A DNA stretch of 64,000 nt from Butyribacter intestini (GTDB lineage Bacteria; Bacillota; Clostridia; Lachnospirales; Lachnospiraceae). Location: NCBI GenBank assembly GCA_001414325.1, contig LLKB01000001.1, positions 1,291,156-1,355,155 of the forward strand. The letters run 5' to 3'. Positions 28,162 through 38,000 of this stretch are shown here, one piece after another. The notes beneath the pieces were generated by a model that worked only from the letters and a program-made list of their open reading frames with translations, searched no databases and was not told the origin of the DNA. Position 1 is the first letter of the stretch. Every line of letters begins with the position of its first letter. Position numbers and translations under genes: made by a program.

Positions 28162-29432
28162 CAACCATTTCCTCCAAGTAGCTGCTTTGCAATTTTCTGT
28201 GCATTAAATTTCCCTATATCGTCAGGTACATTCTGCCCCCAGGTCGCATATGAGAGCGGAGCACCTGTTAGCACTCTCAGATTATATATGTTTCCTACTG
28301 TATCTGTCTCATCAAGTTTTGTGAAGATAAGATTATATTTTGTCATTTCTGAATATACCTGTGATATTCTTACGAGGTCATTGTATTTGGTAGTAGAGCT
28401 TAAAACAAGAAATACCTCCTGCTCGTCTTCAGGTACGGATGCAAGCAGCTTTATCAAATCTTCCTTTTGCTCGGCATTATTATGTGAACGACCTGCCGTA
28501 TCGATAAGAACAATATCAAATGCAAGCAATTCGTCCCTTATACTCTCCATTTCCTCTGCGGTATAAACTACTTTAAGCGGAATGCTTAAAATATTCGCAT
28601 AAGTTCTAAGCTGCTCAACTGCTGCTATCCTGTATGTATCTGATGTAACTAATGCAACTTTTAATTTTTTTGATAACTTCATAGTTGATGCTATCTTTGC
28701 AATAGTTGTCGTTTTGCCTACTCCGGTAGGACCGATAAAAAATATAAATTTTGTTTTCTCATTATCTGTATCAATCATGTGAGGCTGACCGATTTTTAAA
28801 ACAATCTTCTGATAAACACTTGCCAGAACATTATCGAGTGAAACATTTCTGCCAAGACTTCCCTTAATCTCATCCATAATCTGATCTATATAGACAGCCT
28901 CAACTTCATTTTGCAAAAGCTGCTTCTTTATCAGCTCAAGATAGCCCTGATTTTTATCTTCTTTTTGTTCATTTGCTTTTTGCTCATCTTTAATACTCTG
29001 AGCCATCTGTTTCTCTATAAGATCCTGAAGTGTATTTAACTTCTGTTCAATCTCATTGCTTGAATCCATTTTGCCGCCGACAACATCAACAACATTATCC
29101 CTTATAACCTGATTATTTCTAAACAGTCTCTCCTTATTTTCTTCCATTCTTGCTGTCTTAGAATCCGGAGCCGGTGTAAAACCATTTCCATCAAGTGCCT
29201 GTTGAAGTTTTGCAAAATCCGTATGCTCTTTTTTTCGTTCAGGTGTTTTTGATTCCGTTTTGACATCATCGATTGCAGCAGTAACTTCGACACTGCTCTT
29301 TTTAAACAATCTTGAGAGTCCTTTCGGATTGTTTTCTTTAATATTCATAATTGTGACATCTTCACCAAGCTCAGCCTTTGCAAGTGAAACTGCCTCTTTT
29401 TCAGTCGTTGCAATATATTTCTTAATAATCAC
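28161..29432 (-). CDS. flhF: Flagellar biosynthesis SRP-type GTPase FlhF
   Basis: An SRP-family GTPase that marks the flagellar assembly site. The 423-residue protein has a charged N-terminal region and a C-terminal NG domain: FIGPTGVGKTTTIAKIAS (near residue 230), VTSDTYRIAAVEQLRTYA, VLIDTAGRSHNN and FTKLDET. Its start overlaps the flhA stop and its stop overlaps the flhG start, so the three genes are coupled. Confidence 0.96.
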   Translation of the reverse strand: MIIKKYIATTEKEAVSLAKAELGEDVTIMNIKENNPKGLSRLFKKSSVEVTAAIDDVKTESKTPERKKEHTDFAKLQQALDGNGFTPAPDSKTARMEENKERLFRNNQVIRDNVVDVVGGKMDSSNEIEQKLNTLQDLIEKQMAQSIKDEQKANEQKEDKNQGYLELIKKQLLQNEVEAVYIDQIMDEIKGSLGRNVSLDNVLASVYQKIVLKIGQPHMIDTDNEKTKFIFFIGPTGVGKTTTIAKIASTMKLSKKLKVALVTSDTYRIAAVEQLRTYANILSIPLKVVYTAEEMESIRDELLAFDIVLIDTAGRSHNNAEQKEDLIKLLASVPEDEQEVFLVLSSTTKYNDLVRISQVYSEMTKYNLIFTKLDETDTVGNIYNLRVLTGAPLSYATWGQNVPDDIGKFNAQKIAKQLLGGNG

Positions 29433-31465
29433 TATACTGTCACCATCCCTATAGATTGTAATTCAACATCAGTATCGATTTCATTGTAAGATACAACTAT
29501 CAAATCCTTAAACTGCTCTGATGTTATCTTCTTAAAATACATACGAACTATCGGCGAAGTCACAATTATAGGATTTTTTCCAAGTTCTTCCATTTTGTCA
29601 ACTTCCTCTTTAACCGAGTTTAATATATCCTGTGTCTTTTCAGGTGCAAGATTGATATATGCTCCCTGCTCTGTCTGTTTGACAGAACTCATTATCTCCT
29701 GCTCTATCTTAGGATCAAGTGTTACTACACTTGTCATCTCGTTTGCAGGAAAATATTTATTAGATATAGCTCTCTTAAGACTCTGTCTTACATACTCCGT
29801 AAGTACATCTGTGTCTCTTGTCGTTGCCGCATTGTCGGCGAGCGTTTCAAATATCGTCACAAGATCTCTTATCGAAATCCCCTCTTCAAGAAGATTCTGG
29901 AGCACTTTCTGAATCTCACCTACACTTAAAAGTTTAGGTACAAGTTCAGAAATAAGTGTTGTATTTGCCTCCTGAATATTATTTATAAGATTCTGAACAT
30001 CCTGTCTTGTAAGAAGTTCATTGAGATTGTTTCTTATAACCTCAGTAAGATGTGTCGCGATTATCGAAGGCGGATCCACAACCGTATAACCGAGTGATTC
30101 TGCCCTCTCCCTCTGTGACTCTGTTATCCATATTGCCGGCAGATGGAATGACGGCTCAAAAGTCGGAATACCTGTTATCTCCTCCTCAACATATCCCGGA
30201 TTCATAGCCATGTAGTGGTCGAATAATATCTCGCCCTCGCTCACCGGAACACCTTTTATCTTTATAACATATTGGTTTGGATTAAGCTGTATATTATCCC
30301 TGAGTCGTATCATAGGCACGACACAGCCAAGTTCAAGTGCTATCTGTCGTCTTATCATAACCACTCTGTCCAAAAGATCACCGCCCTGATTTACATCGGC
30401 AAGCGGTATGATACCATAACCAAACTCTAATTCTATAGGATCAACTTGCAAAAGTGAAACGACATTTTCCGGCCGCCTTATCTCCTCTGCTGACTGCTCC
30501 TCAGTTTCAACTTCATCCTCGATCTCTGCTTCCTCAACATTAGCCTGTATCGCTCTTCCGGCCGCAATAAATAAGACTGCATATATAAGACATAACAATG
30601 TGTTAAGCGGTGTGCATATGCCAAGGAAAGCCATGGTCAATCCGACTATGTATAATACTTTAGGTATTGAAAAAAGCTGTCTTATAAGGACATTTCCAAG
30701 ATCAGATTCTTTTGATGCCTTTGTAACTATAATACCTGTTGACAAAGATATAAGCAATGACGGAATCTGCGAAACAAGACCGTCACCTATCGTAAGAATA
30801 GTGTACTTTGACAACGCATCACTTATTTCCGCTCCCTGTACAACAACACCGAGTACAATTCCGCCAACAAGGTTTATCGCCGTTATGATAAGACCTGCCG
30901 TGGCATCTCCTTTTACATACTTTGTAGCACCATCCATCGCTCCAAAGAATGTTGACTCGTCCTGTATCTTTTCACGACGCCTTTTTGCTTCGGCATCATC
31001 TATCGCACCCGTATTTAAGTCGGCATCTATCGCCATCTGTTTACCCGGCATGGCATCAAGCGTAAATCTCGCAGTAACTTCTGATACACGCTCAGAACCT
31101 TTATTGATAACTATAAACTGAATAATTATCAAAATAAAGAATATAACCATACCAACTACAAGGTTACCGCCACCTACGAATTGTCCGAATGTCTCTACGA
31201 CATTACCTGCGTATCCGTGTAATAAAATATTTCTCGTAGAACTGACATTGAGTGACATTCTAAACAGTGTCGTCATCAAAAGCAGTGTCGGAAATATCGA
31301 CATATTTAATGCTTCTTTTGAAAAAAGTGCATTAAAAAGAATTACCAGTGCAATTCCTATATTAAATAAGATTAAAATATCTAGTAACAATGTTGGAATC
31401 GGTACAATCAAAAACACGACCGGTACCAAGATATATAAGCCCAGAAATATATCCTGTCTTTTCAT
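29432..31465 (-). CDS. flhA: Flagellar type III export gate protein FlhA
   Basis: A nonameric export gate; the N-terminal half is in the membrane and the C-terminal half is the cytoplasmic docking ring. The 677-residue protein has eight predicted membrane segments in the first 330 residues, the FHIPEP-family loop FRMSLNVSSTRNILL and ERVSEVTARFTLDAMPGKQMA, then the soluble domain. The ATG at 31465 is preferred because GGAGGT lies 4-5 bases before it; an in-frame ATG four codons upstream overlaps that site. Confidence 0.97.
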   Translation of the reverse strand: MKRQDIFLGLYILVPVVFLIVPIPTLLLDILILFNIGIALVILFNALFSKEALNMSIFPTLLLMTTLFRMSLNVSSTRNILLHGYAGNVVETFGQFVGGGNLVVGMVIFFILIIIQFIVINKGSERVSEVTARFTLDAMPGKQMAIDADLNTGAIDDAEAKRRREKIQDESTFFGAMDGATKYVKGDATAGLIITAINLVGGIVLGVVVQGAEISDALSKYTILTIGDGLVSQIPSLLISLSTGIIVTKASKESDLGNVLIRQLFSIPKVLYIVGLTMAFLGICTPLNTLLCLIYAVLFIAAGRAIQANVEEAEIEDEVETEEQSAEEIRRPENVVSLLQVDPIELEFGYGIIPLADVNQGGDLLDRVVMIRRQIALELGCVVPMIRLRDNIQLNPNQYVIKIKGVPVSEGEILFDHYMAMNPGYVEEEITGIPTFEPSFHLPAIWITESQRERAESLGYTVVDPPSIIATHLTEVIRNNLNELLTRQDVQNLINNIQEANTTLISELVPKLLSVGEIQKVLQNLLEEGISIRDLVTIFETLADNAATTRDTDVLTEYVRQSLKRAISNKYFPANEMTSVVTLDPKIEQEIMSSVKQTEQGAYINLAPEKTQDILNSVKEEVDKMEELGKNPIIVTSPIVRMYFKKITSEQFKDLIVVSYNEIDTDVELQSIGMVTV

Positions 31466-31570
31466 ACATACCTCCATATATTAATAACAATTTTAATATA
31501 ACTTTTAATTTATACACAACCGTATGAACATATATATGATAACATAACATTACGGTATGTATATTTACCC

Positions 31571-32698
31571 TTAAGATTTCCCTTTTAAATTATATACATA
31601 AGCGAGAACTTCTGCAACCATCTGATACAATTCAGGTGGAATTTCTGCACCTATATCTACATTATGATATAACATACGCGCGAGCGGCTTATTCTCAACT
31701 ATTTCTATTGAATTTTCTGCTGCCACATCTTTAATCTTACGTGCAAGATAATCAGCACCTTTTGCAAGAACTATCGGTGCTTCATGTTCATTTTTATCAT
31801 ATTTTATGGCAACCGCAAAATGCGTCGGGTTTGTAATAACAACATCAGCCTGCGGAACTGACTGCATCATACGCCTTCTTGATGCCTGCTGCATACGTGC
31901 ACGCTGCTGACTTTTAACTTTAGGATCACCCTCTGAATTTTTAAATTCATCCTTAACTTCCTGTTTTGTCATCTTCATGTCATCATGGAACTTCCATTTC
32001 TGATATGCAAAATCAGCGGCACCTATAACTATAAACCACATACTGACACGCATACCTATATCTATGATAATGTCTCCTATAAGTGCTATTCCCTGTGTGA
32101 GCGTATAGGAATACATTTTCATTACAAGATCCCACTTATCCTTAAGATAACTGATAACCACGGCACACAATATAACAAGCTTTGCCGTATCAAACAAAGT
32201 CTCAAAAAGTTTATTCTTTGAAAATATCCTCTTAACACCACTGATAGGATTAAATTTTGAAAACTTCGGCTTCATGGGTTCAAATGAAACTTTCCACTTT
32301 ATCTGAGCCATCTGTGATATAAATGCGACCACAAATATAACTGCATAAAACGGAAGACCCGTGATAAGTATATATTTTACCATGTCTCCCATAAGTGCAC
32401 TGGAAAGCGGAACTGTAAATTCATCATTTCCGTATTCTGAAATATGCTTAAAAACATATTCAAAGCAGCTTAAAAATCTGCCTCCGAGATATCCTATAAA
32501 AAATTTTAAAAGTACAAAAAATGTAAGCAGCATTGCTGCCGTTGTAACTTCCTTACTTTTTCCTACCTGACCTTTTTTTCTCGCATCAGATAACTTTTTA
32601 GAAGTCGGCTCCTCTGTCTTTTCGCCGTTAGGACCATCTTTTGCAAACAACTGCAAATCGTAGCAATAAACAACTTTTAAAGAGTCTTTTTCAATCAT
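31571..32698 (-). CDS. flhB: Flagellar type III export switch protein FlhB
   Basis: Controls the switch of export substrate from hook to filament proteins. The 375-residue protein has a leading DLQLFAKDGPNGEKTEEPTS region, four membrane segments, and the autocleavage site NPTH in VVITNPTHFAVAIKYD (near residue 285). The ATG at 32698 has AAGGGTG 6 bases upstream, better than an in-frame GTG at 32707. The gap to fliR is 139 bases and is mostly filled by a palindromic element; in relatives these two genes normally touch. Confidence 0.96.
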   Translation of the reverse strand: MIEKDSLKVVYCYDLQLFAKDGPNGEKTEEPTSKKLSDARKKGQVGKSKEVTTAAMLLTFFVLLKFFIGYLGGRFLSCFEYVFKHISEYGNDEFTVPLSSALMGDMVKYILITGLPFYAVIFVVAFISQMAQIKWKVSFEPMKPKFSKFNPISGVKRIFSKNKLFETLFDTAKLVILCAVVISYLKDKWDLVMKMYSYTLTQGIALIGDIIIDIGMRVSMWFIVIGAADFAYQKWKFHDDMKMTKQEVKDEFKNSEGDPKVKSQQRARMQQASRRRMMQSVPQADVVITNPTHFAVAIKYDKNEHEAPIVLAKGADYLARKIKDVAAENSIEIVENKPLARMLYHNVDIGAEIPPELYQMVAEVLAYVYNLKGKS

Positions 32699-32764
32699 AC
32701 TGTTCACCCTTTTAAAATAATATAAACCATTTGCATAAAAATAGCAAATATAAAGTTACCTGTC

Positions 32765-32851
32765 ACACCATAAACCTATACAGTACATTGATGAGTCAGG
32801 CAGATGTTTGTAATCTGCTCAATAACACTATTAGCAGCTATGGTGTTATTG
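32765..32851. repeat. Palindromic element between fliR and flhB that includes the end of fliR
   Basis: Outer arms ACACCATA (32765-32772) and TATGGTGT (32839-32846) enclose a hairpin GCAGAT/ATCTGC (32800-32805 with 32813-32818). A second stem, CAATAACAC (32820-32828) with GTGTTATTG (32843-32851), uses the same bases as the right outer arm, so the two folds exclude each other. The fliR stop codon (32838-32840) and its last codons lie in the element. Confidence 0.6.
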
Positions 32852-33617
32852 ATTTAATGAACAACTGCGTCATGTCCTGCATCTCCTGAAAGATAAAATC
32901 ACATAATCCCGGAAGAAGATTTAGCACAAAATATATAACTACAAGTCCTACAAAAATCTTTAACTGCATACCTATTACAAACATATTCATCTGTGGTGCT
33001 ATCCTCGCAAGAATACCTAAAACGACATTTATTACAAGAATACACGAAAATACCGGCAGTATTATTCTAAATCCAATAACAAAATAATCAGTTATATATT
33101 TTACCATAGATGAAACAACACCACCATTTGGCACCATTCCACCTATAGGTATCGTCTCAAATGAACCGTATAGTGCATCAATAAGATAATAATGCATATC
33201 TGTCACTAGAAACATCAGCATAAACGAATACTTCAAAAAATTTGATATTACCGTTGACTGCATATTGGATGTCGGATCAAACTCAGTAGCCATAGACAAT
33301 CCAAGCTCTAAACTCAACATATGTCCGGAAAAATCCAATATATATAATGATAAATTTGCTGCCATGCCTATCAGCAGGCCGGTGATTGCTTCTTTTACAA
33401 CAAGAATGCTGTATCCTATAACACCAGTATAAGATACAGCATTATAATCAACTGTATTGCCAACCAGAACTGCAAGAAAAAATGAAATCGCTATTTTCAC
33501 TTTGACCGGAATACTCCTGTCGCCAAAAAAAGGCATAATATAAACCATTGCAGAAATCCTTACCATCACAAGCAAAAAAACTTCAAGATATTCTACAGTA
33601 AATTTCAACAGTCTCAC
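32838..33617 (-). CDS. fliR: Flagellar export apparatus protein FliR
   Basis: A membrane component of the FliPQR export gate. The 259-residue protein has six to eight hydrophobic segments, with SMATEFDPTSNMQSTVISNF at the conserved central loop and typical length. It follows fliQ by 2 bases. Its last residues (SITP and stop) are encoded by the right arm of a palindromic element, so the C-terminus may have been changed by that element. Confidence 0.95.
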   Translation of the reverse strand: MRLLKFTVEYLEVFLLVMVRISAMVYIMPFFGDRSIPVKVKIAISFFLAVLVGNTVDYNAVSYTGVIGYSILVVKEAITGLLIGMAANLSLYILDFSGHMLSLELGLSMATEFDPTSNMQSTVISNFLKYSFMLMFLVTDMHYYLIDALYGSFETIPIGGMVPNGGVVSSMVKYITDYFVIGFRIILPVFSCILVINVVLGILARIAPQMNMFVIGMQLKIFVGLVVIYFVLNLLPGLCDFIFQEMQDMTQLFIKSITP

Positions 33618-33619
33618 CC

Positions 33620-33889
33620 CTATTTAATATAATTTGGAATGTTTGCCATCAATGCTTCAAAAAGCGTAACACATTTATTCATAATCCAGTTTCCACATAA
33701 TACTACAACAAGCATTATTGCGATAAACTTTGGAATAAAAGTCAATGTCTGTTCCTGAATTGATGTAATGGTCTGAAATATACTTATTATCAGACCTATC
33801 ACTAATGATATCAATAAAAGTGGCATCGATGTCTCTACTATGGTTAATACGGTTTCCCTTGAGAGATCTATAATCGTAGCCTCATTCAT
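33620..33889 (-). CDS. fliQ: Flagellar export apparatus protein FliQ
   Basis: An 89-residue protein with two membrane segments and the family pattern LLISLVIGLIISIFQTITSI and LTFIPKFIAI. The ATG at 33889 follows GGAGGGTTATT; an upstream in-frame start at 33916 lacks a binding site. It is part of the FliPQR gate complex, between fliP and fliR. Confidence 0.96.
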   Translation of the reverse strand: MNEATIIDLSRETVLTIVETSMPLLLISLVIGLIISIFQTITSIQEQTLTFIPKFIAIMLVVVLCGNWIMNKCVTLFEALMANIPNYIK

Positions 33890-33935
33890 AATAACCCTCC
33901 AATTTTCAAAAAACAATTTACTTTAGGTGCTGACC

Positions 33936-34778
33936 TCAGTTAAACGAATTAACAAGCTGCCCAATCACCAAATTCCATCCGTCTGCCAAAACAAACAATA
34001 ACAATTTAAACGGCAACGAAATCGTTGTCGGTGGGAGCATCATCATACCCATTGACATAAGTGTCGAGGCAACAACCATATCTATTACTATAAATGGAAG
34101 ATATATCAAAAAACCTATTATAAAAGCCGCACGCAATTCGCTTATGATAAATGCAGGAATCACTATAGTTATTGGTATATCATCATAATCTTTTATATCA
34201 TCAGCAGATTTTTTATTAAGATCCATAAATAATTTTAAATCTTTCTCCCTTGTCTGCTTCAGCATAAATTCCCTAAGAGGTGACAGCCCCTTCTCTATTG
34301 CCTGTTCCTGTTTAATCTTTCCTGCCGTGTACGGCTTAATCGCCTTAGTATTTACCTCCGTAAAAACCGGTGACATAATTGCAATCGTAATAAACAATGC
34401 AAGTCCAACAATCACCTGATTCGGTGGTGTAGTCTGCGTTCCCAAGGCAGTCCGCAGAAAGTGAAACACAACAACTATTCTTGTAAATGATGTTACCATT
34501 ATAAGAATTGACGGTGCAAGTGATAATATAGTCAGCATAATCAAAATCTGAAGTGTTGACTCCAACTTCATGCTTCCCGCATTAGATGATATATTGATGT
34601 CTAGTGTATTATCATCTATATCAGGCTGTCCGCTTATTTCATCCTGAGTCGTTTTATCTACACCGCTTGCCACTGCAAATGCAGGTCTTGAAACAGAAAA
34701 AAGCAGGACAAACATACCTATTATCATAAGAGAATTTATGACTTTTTTTAACTTTTTCTTATTAATTTTGTTTATCAT
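33936..34778 (-). CDS. fliP: Flagellar export apparatus protein FliP
   Basis: The 280-residue protein has an N-terminal signal-like segment (about residues 14-35), then four membrane helices with the FliP signatures MVTSFTRIVVVFHFLRTALG and MGMMMLPPTTISLPFK. It forms the core of the export gate. It overlaps nothing but starts 9 bases after the fliO stop, with TGAGGAAAA before the ATG. Confidence 0.96.
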   Translation of the reverse strand: MINKINKKKLKKVINSLMIIGMFVLLFSVSRPAFAVASGVDKTTQDEISGQPDIDDNTLDINISSNAGSMKLESTLQILIMLTILSLAPSILIMVTSFTRIVVVFHFLRTALGTQTTPPNQVIVGLALFITIAIMSPVFTEVNTKAIKPYTAGKIKQEQAIEKGLSPLREFMLKQTREKDLKLFMDLNKKSADDIKDYDDIPITIVIPAFIISELRAAFIIGFLIYLPFIVIDMVVASTLMSMGMMMLPPTTISLPFKLLLFVLADGWNLVIGQLVNSFN

Positions 34779-34787
34779 TTATTTTCC

Positions 34788-35177
34788 TCATAATTTCTTG
34801 TCTGACTTAGTGTCTTTTTTTCTGCTTTTAACAATGTTTGAAAAAACATCTTTAAAAGAACTGTCCGAAATTTCAACTTCGCGGTTCAGAATGAGTTCTT
34901 CCTCCGTAAGCTCTGCCAATTTAACCACATTATCCTTAAACTGTGCTAAGGCAACATATTTCTCGCCTATCCTTACAATAGAAATCGTCTTTCCGGGAGC
35001 AAGCTGAAAAGACTCTTTAATCTCTATATTGTTTGTTTTGTTTTTTACAAGACCGGAATTTGCATACCACTTTGTAACAAGATAAGACAACACGAGAATA
35101 ACTATAAAGATAATGACAAGAAAAATCAATTTAAAAATGCCGGCAAATGTAGAATACTTTGTAATTAAACTAAACAT
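34788..35177 (-). CDS. fliO: Flagellar biosynthesis protein FliO (FliZ type)
   Basis: A 129-residue protein with one membrane segment (about residues 14-34) followed by a short cytoplasmic domain with IKESFQLAPGKTISIVRIGE and KYVALAQ, the FliO pattern. It helps assembly of the FliP ring. It sits between fliY and fliP, as in other Clostridia. Confidence 0.9.
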   Translation of the reverse strand: MFSLITKYSTFAGIFKLIFLVIIFIVILVLSYLVTKWYANSGLVKNKTNNIEIKESFQLAPGKTISIVRIGEKYVALAQFKDNVVKLAELTEEELILNREVEISDSSFKDVFSNIVKSRKKDTKSDKKL

Positions 35178-35206
35178 ATCTACACCTCCAGCATTTTAAT
35201 TTATTT

Positions 35207-36349
35207 TTATTTTGAAATTTCAACAAGTCTGATACCAAAGTTTTCTTCGATAACAACTACTTCGCCTTTGGCAACAAATTTACCATTGACTAATACATCT
35301 ACCGGCTCACCTGCAAGTTTATCAAGCTCTATAATAGTTCCCGGAGAAAAATCAAGAATTTCCTTAATTGATTTATTTGTGCGACCAAGTTCTACCGTTA
35401 CCTCCAATGGCACATCGAGCACAAGATCTATATTTTCTTCCTGCATAAGCGGACTGACACCTGTATTAAATGTCTGGAACTGTGCAGACTGCACATTCAC
35501 ATTTGGCATAGGCATTGCATACTGTGGCTGCTGCATCTGTTGTGGCATTGGCTGTGGTACAGGCTGAGGCTGCACTGGTTGCGGTGCCGGTGTTGGAACC
35601 GGTTCCGGTGCCGGTGATACAGGCTGAGTCTGTTCCGGCTGTGATGCCGGTGCTGCTGTCTGCTCAACTTCCGAACCCATAAATTTCTTATACAATTCTC
35701 TAGCAAAATCAAACGGATATAACTGCATAATCTGGCTGTCAACCAAATCTCCGATTTTCATATCAAATGCTACCTGAACAATGTCTCCGTCTAAGAAATT
35801 TGACAATTCAGTATCTTCAATAGTGTCATTTAAGTCTACAAGACTTGCAACTGGTGGACTGATATCCACTTTCTTTTCAAGCATTGAAGATAAAGAGGTC
35901 GCAGCAGAACCCATCATCTGATTCATAGCTTCACTGATAGCACTAAGATGAAGTTCAGACAACTCGCCCTCAGTATTTGTTCCATCTCCGCCCATCATCA
36001 AATCTGTAATAACTTTAACATCATGTTCCTTAAGAATAAGGATATTATTTCCATCTATACCGCTTATATAAGATATATGTATAAATACACATGGTCTGTC
36101 ATACTGTGCTGACAGTTCATTCAAGGTAACATATGAAACTCTTGGAGTTGTAATCGTTACCTTATTATTCAAAAGAGTAGATAATGTTGTCGCAGCAGTG
36201 CCCATATTGATATTGGCAATCTCACCTACCGCATCTCTTTCTGCATCTGTAAGACTTTCACTAATATCTGATGCCTGCTGTGTACTGCTATCTGAATTGT
36301 TGCCACCCGTCAACGCATCAATCTCTTCCTGAGTTAACATTCCATCCAT
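35207..36349 (-). CDS. fliY: Flagellar motor switch phosphatase FliY
   Basis: A C-ring switch protein that also removes phosphate from CheY-P. The 380-residue protein starts MDGMLTQEEIDALTGG (the CheY-P binding EIDAL motif), then a CheC-like domain with EIANINMGTAATTLSTLL and AISEAMNQMMGSAATSL (E..N pairs), a Pro/Gln-rich linker (about 232-285), and a C-terminal SpoA/FliN domain (VTVELGRTNKSIKEIL to the end). It follows fliM by 4 bases. Confidence 0.95.
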   Translation of the reverse strand: MDGMLTQEEIDALTGGNNSDSSTQQASDISESLTDAERDAVGEIANINMGTAATTLSTLLNNKVTITTPRVSYVTLNELSAQYDRPCVFIHISYISGIDGNNILILKEHDVKVITDLMMGGDGTNTEGELSELHLSAISEAMNQMMGSAATSLSSMLEKKVDISPPVASLVDLNDTIEDTELSNFLDGDIVQVAFDMKIGDLVDSQIMQLYPFDFARELYKKFMGSEVEQTAAPASQPEQTQPVSPAPEPVPTPAPQPVQPQPVPQPMPQQMQQPQYAMPMPNVNVQSAQFQTFNTGVSPLMQEENIDLVLDVPLEVTVELGRTNKSIKEILDFSPGTIIELDKLAGEPVDVLVNGKFVAKGEVVVIEENFGIRLVEISK

Positions 36350-36353
36350 ATGT

Positions 36354-37334
36354 CTATTGCTCCTCCCTTATCACTGATGTAACTCGAACAGCATAAGAAT
36401 CACTAGTCGCACCCGGAAGTGCAGTAAACTTCTTTATGTTTCCCACATAAACCTCAAGTTCATCATTAACTTTAGTATCCAGCTTAATAATATCACCAAT
36501 CTGGATATTGATATAATCATTTACGGAAATCGTACTCCTTCCCAGCATTGCTTTTACCGGAATCTTTGCATAGTCGATTATATCTTCTATAACTTCCTGA
36601 TAAGCACCCGAATCACTCTCTTTCATGCTTGAATACCAGTACTTCGTATTCAGCTTGTCTATAACCGGTTCAACACATGAATACGGAATACATATATTCA
36701 TCAGTCCCTCTACTGAACCAATCTTGACACTCATTGTAATGATTGCAGTCATCTCACCCGGAGATATAAACTGTGCAAACTGTGAATTTGTCTCTATTCT
36801 CTCTAACCGGGGTTCTATAGACACAACGCTCTCCCATGGATCAACAAGCAGATTTGTGCATACTTCCAAAACTCTTTCTAAAATAATAAGCTCAATCTCT
36901 GTAAAATCCCTGTTTCTTTCTAATGGTGCCCCGCCACCACCTAACATTCGATCTACTATCGTAAATCCGAGATTTGCTGAAAGCTCAATGATAATGTTTC
37001 CTTCTAATGGAGCAAAATTAACAACTCCTAAAATAACAGGATTAGAAAGTGCATTTGCAAACTCAGAATATGTATTTGCTTCCGCATTGACAACTTCAAC
37101 CTGAACATTTTTTCTAAGATATGCCGGTAAATTTGTCGATAAAAGCCTGCCATAATTTTCAAAGATAATTTCGAGTGTACGAAGATGATCTTTTGAAAAC
37201 TTTGATGGTCTGGCAAAGTCATAATTTTTAACCTGTTTTTCCTTGGTGTCACTAAAATCATCCGCATTTAAATCACCATCATTAAACGCCTTGAGCAGAT
37301 TATCTATCTCTTCCTGAGATAAGGTATCTCCCAT
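36354..37334 (-). CDS. fliM: Flagellar motor switch protein FliM
   Basis: C-ring protein that binds CheY-P and sets rotation direction. The 326-residue protein begins with LSQEEIDNLLKAF (CheY-P site), followed by a CheC-like middle domain (DRMLGGGGAPLERNRDFTEIE) and a C-terminal SpoA domain (IKLDTKVNDELEVYVGNIKK). The ATG at 37334 has AGGTG 7 bases before it; an in-frame GTG at 37343 overlaps that site. Confidence 0.97.
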   Translation of the reverse strand: MGDTLSQEEIDNLLKAFNDGDLNADDFSDTKEKQVKNYDFARPSKFSKDHLRTLEIIFENYGRLLSTNLPAYLRKNVQVEVVNAEANTYSEFANALSNPVILGVVNFAPLEGNIIIELSANLGFTIVDRMLGGGGAPLERNRDFTEIELIILERVLEVCTNLLVDPWESVVSIEPRLERIETNSQFAQFISPGEMTAIITMSVKIGSVEGLMNICIPYSCVEPVIDKLNTKYWYSSMKESDSGAYQEVIEDIIDYAKIPVKAMLGRSTISVNDYINIQIGDIIKLDTKVNDELEVYVGNIKKFTALPGATSDSYAVRVTSVIREEQ

Positions 37335-37460
37335 TATTTTCACCTCACACCTAAAACCCTGTATATGCTAACACAAAAAGATATCCAAGATTTCAGTTTT
37401 CTAAACCATAGTAATAATAACACATTTTTAACAAAAAGCAAAGTAATTTTTTTGTCAAAA

Positions 37461-37982
37461 CTACTGATACATAAAGTTTGTTAATGTAATGCCTACGATC
37501 GCCTTAGTATTAAACTTCTTCTGAATCTGCTGCAAAGCTTCTTTCTTTACAAGTTCCTCTGATATATCATCCTTTGAATGTGACTGTATTACTGAACGGA
37601 CAATATCCGTATATACAGATGATTTTTCCGTAACTTTATCTGTAGCAAAATCTTTATAATCATCAGCCTTTTTGTTTACTGAAATCGTATATCCTGATAA
37701 CATAGCATAATGCTGAGAATTATCTGAACCTGTTTTAAGATTTATAGTCTGCTGTGAATCAAATGAAACTGTTGTGTCCTCAAGGTCACTTATCTTGTAA
37801 TCAGCATCACCTTTTGCGTCCGAATCACCATCAAGTTCAAGATTGAGCACTGATGCCACCTGTGTTATAAGATTATTTGTTTTATTGAATGTTGGAACCA
37901 TTATAAAAAACATGATTGCTGTCAGTACTACATTCACCACTGTCAATACTGTAATAATTACACTAAAAATATTTTTTTTCAT
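37461..37982 (-). CDS. fliL: Flagellar basal body-associated protein FliL
   Basis: A 173-residue protein with one N-terminal membrane segment (about residues 7-29) and a periplasm-facing domain whose end (EELVKKEALQQIQKKFNTKA followed by IVGITLTNFMYQ) matches the FliL C-terminus. FliL surrounds the stator and modulates torque. It follows motB by 18 bases. Confidence 0.9.
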   Translation of the reverse strand: MKKNIFSVIITVLTVVNVVLTAIMFFIMVPTFNKTNNLITQVASVLNLELDGDSDAKGDADYKISDLEDTTVSFDSQQTINLKTGSDNSQHYAMLSGYTISVNKKADDYKDFATDKVTEKSSVYTDIVRSVIQSHSKDDISEELVKKEALQQIQKKFNTKAIVGITLTNFMYQ

Positions 37983-38000
37983 ATTACTTTTGCACCTTTC

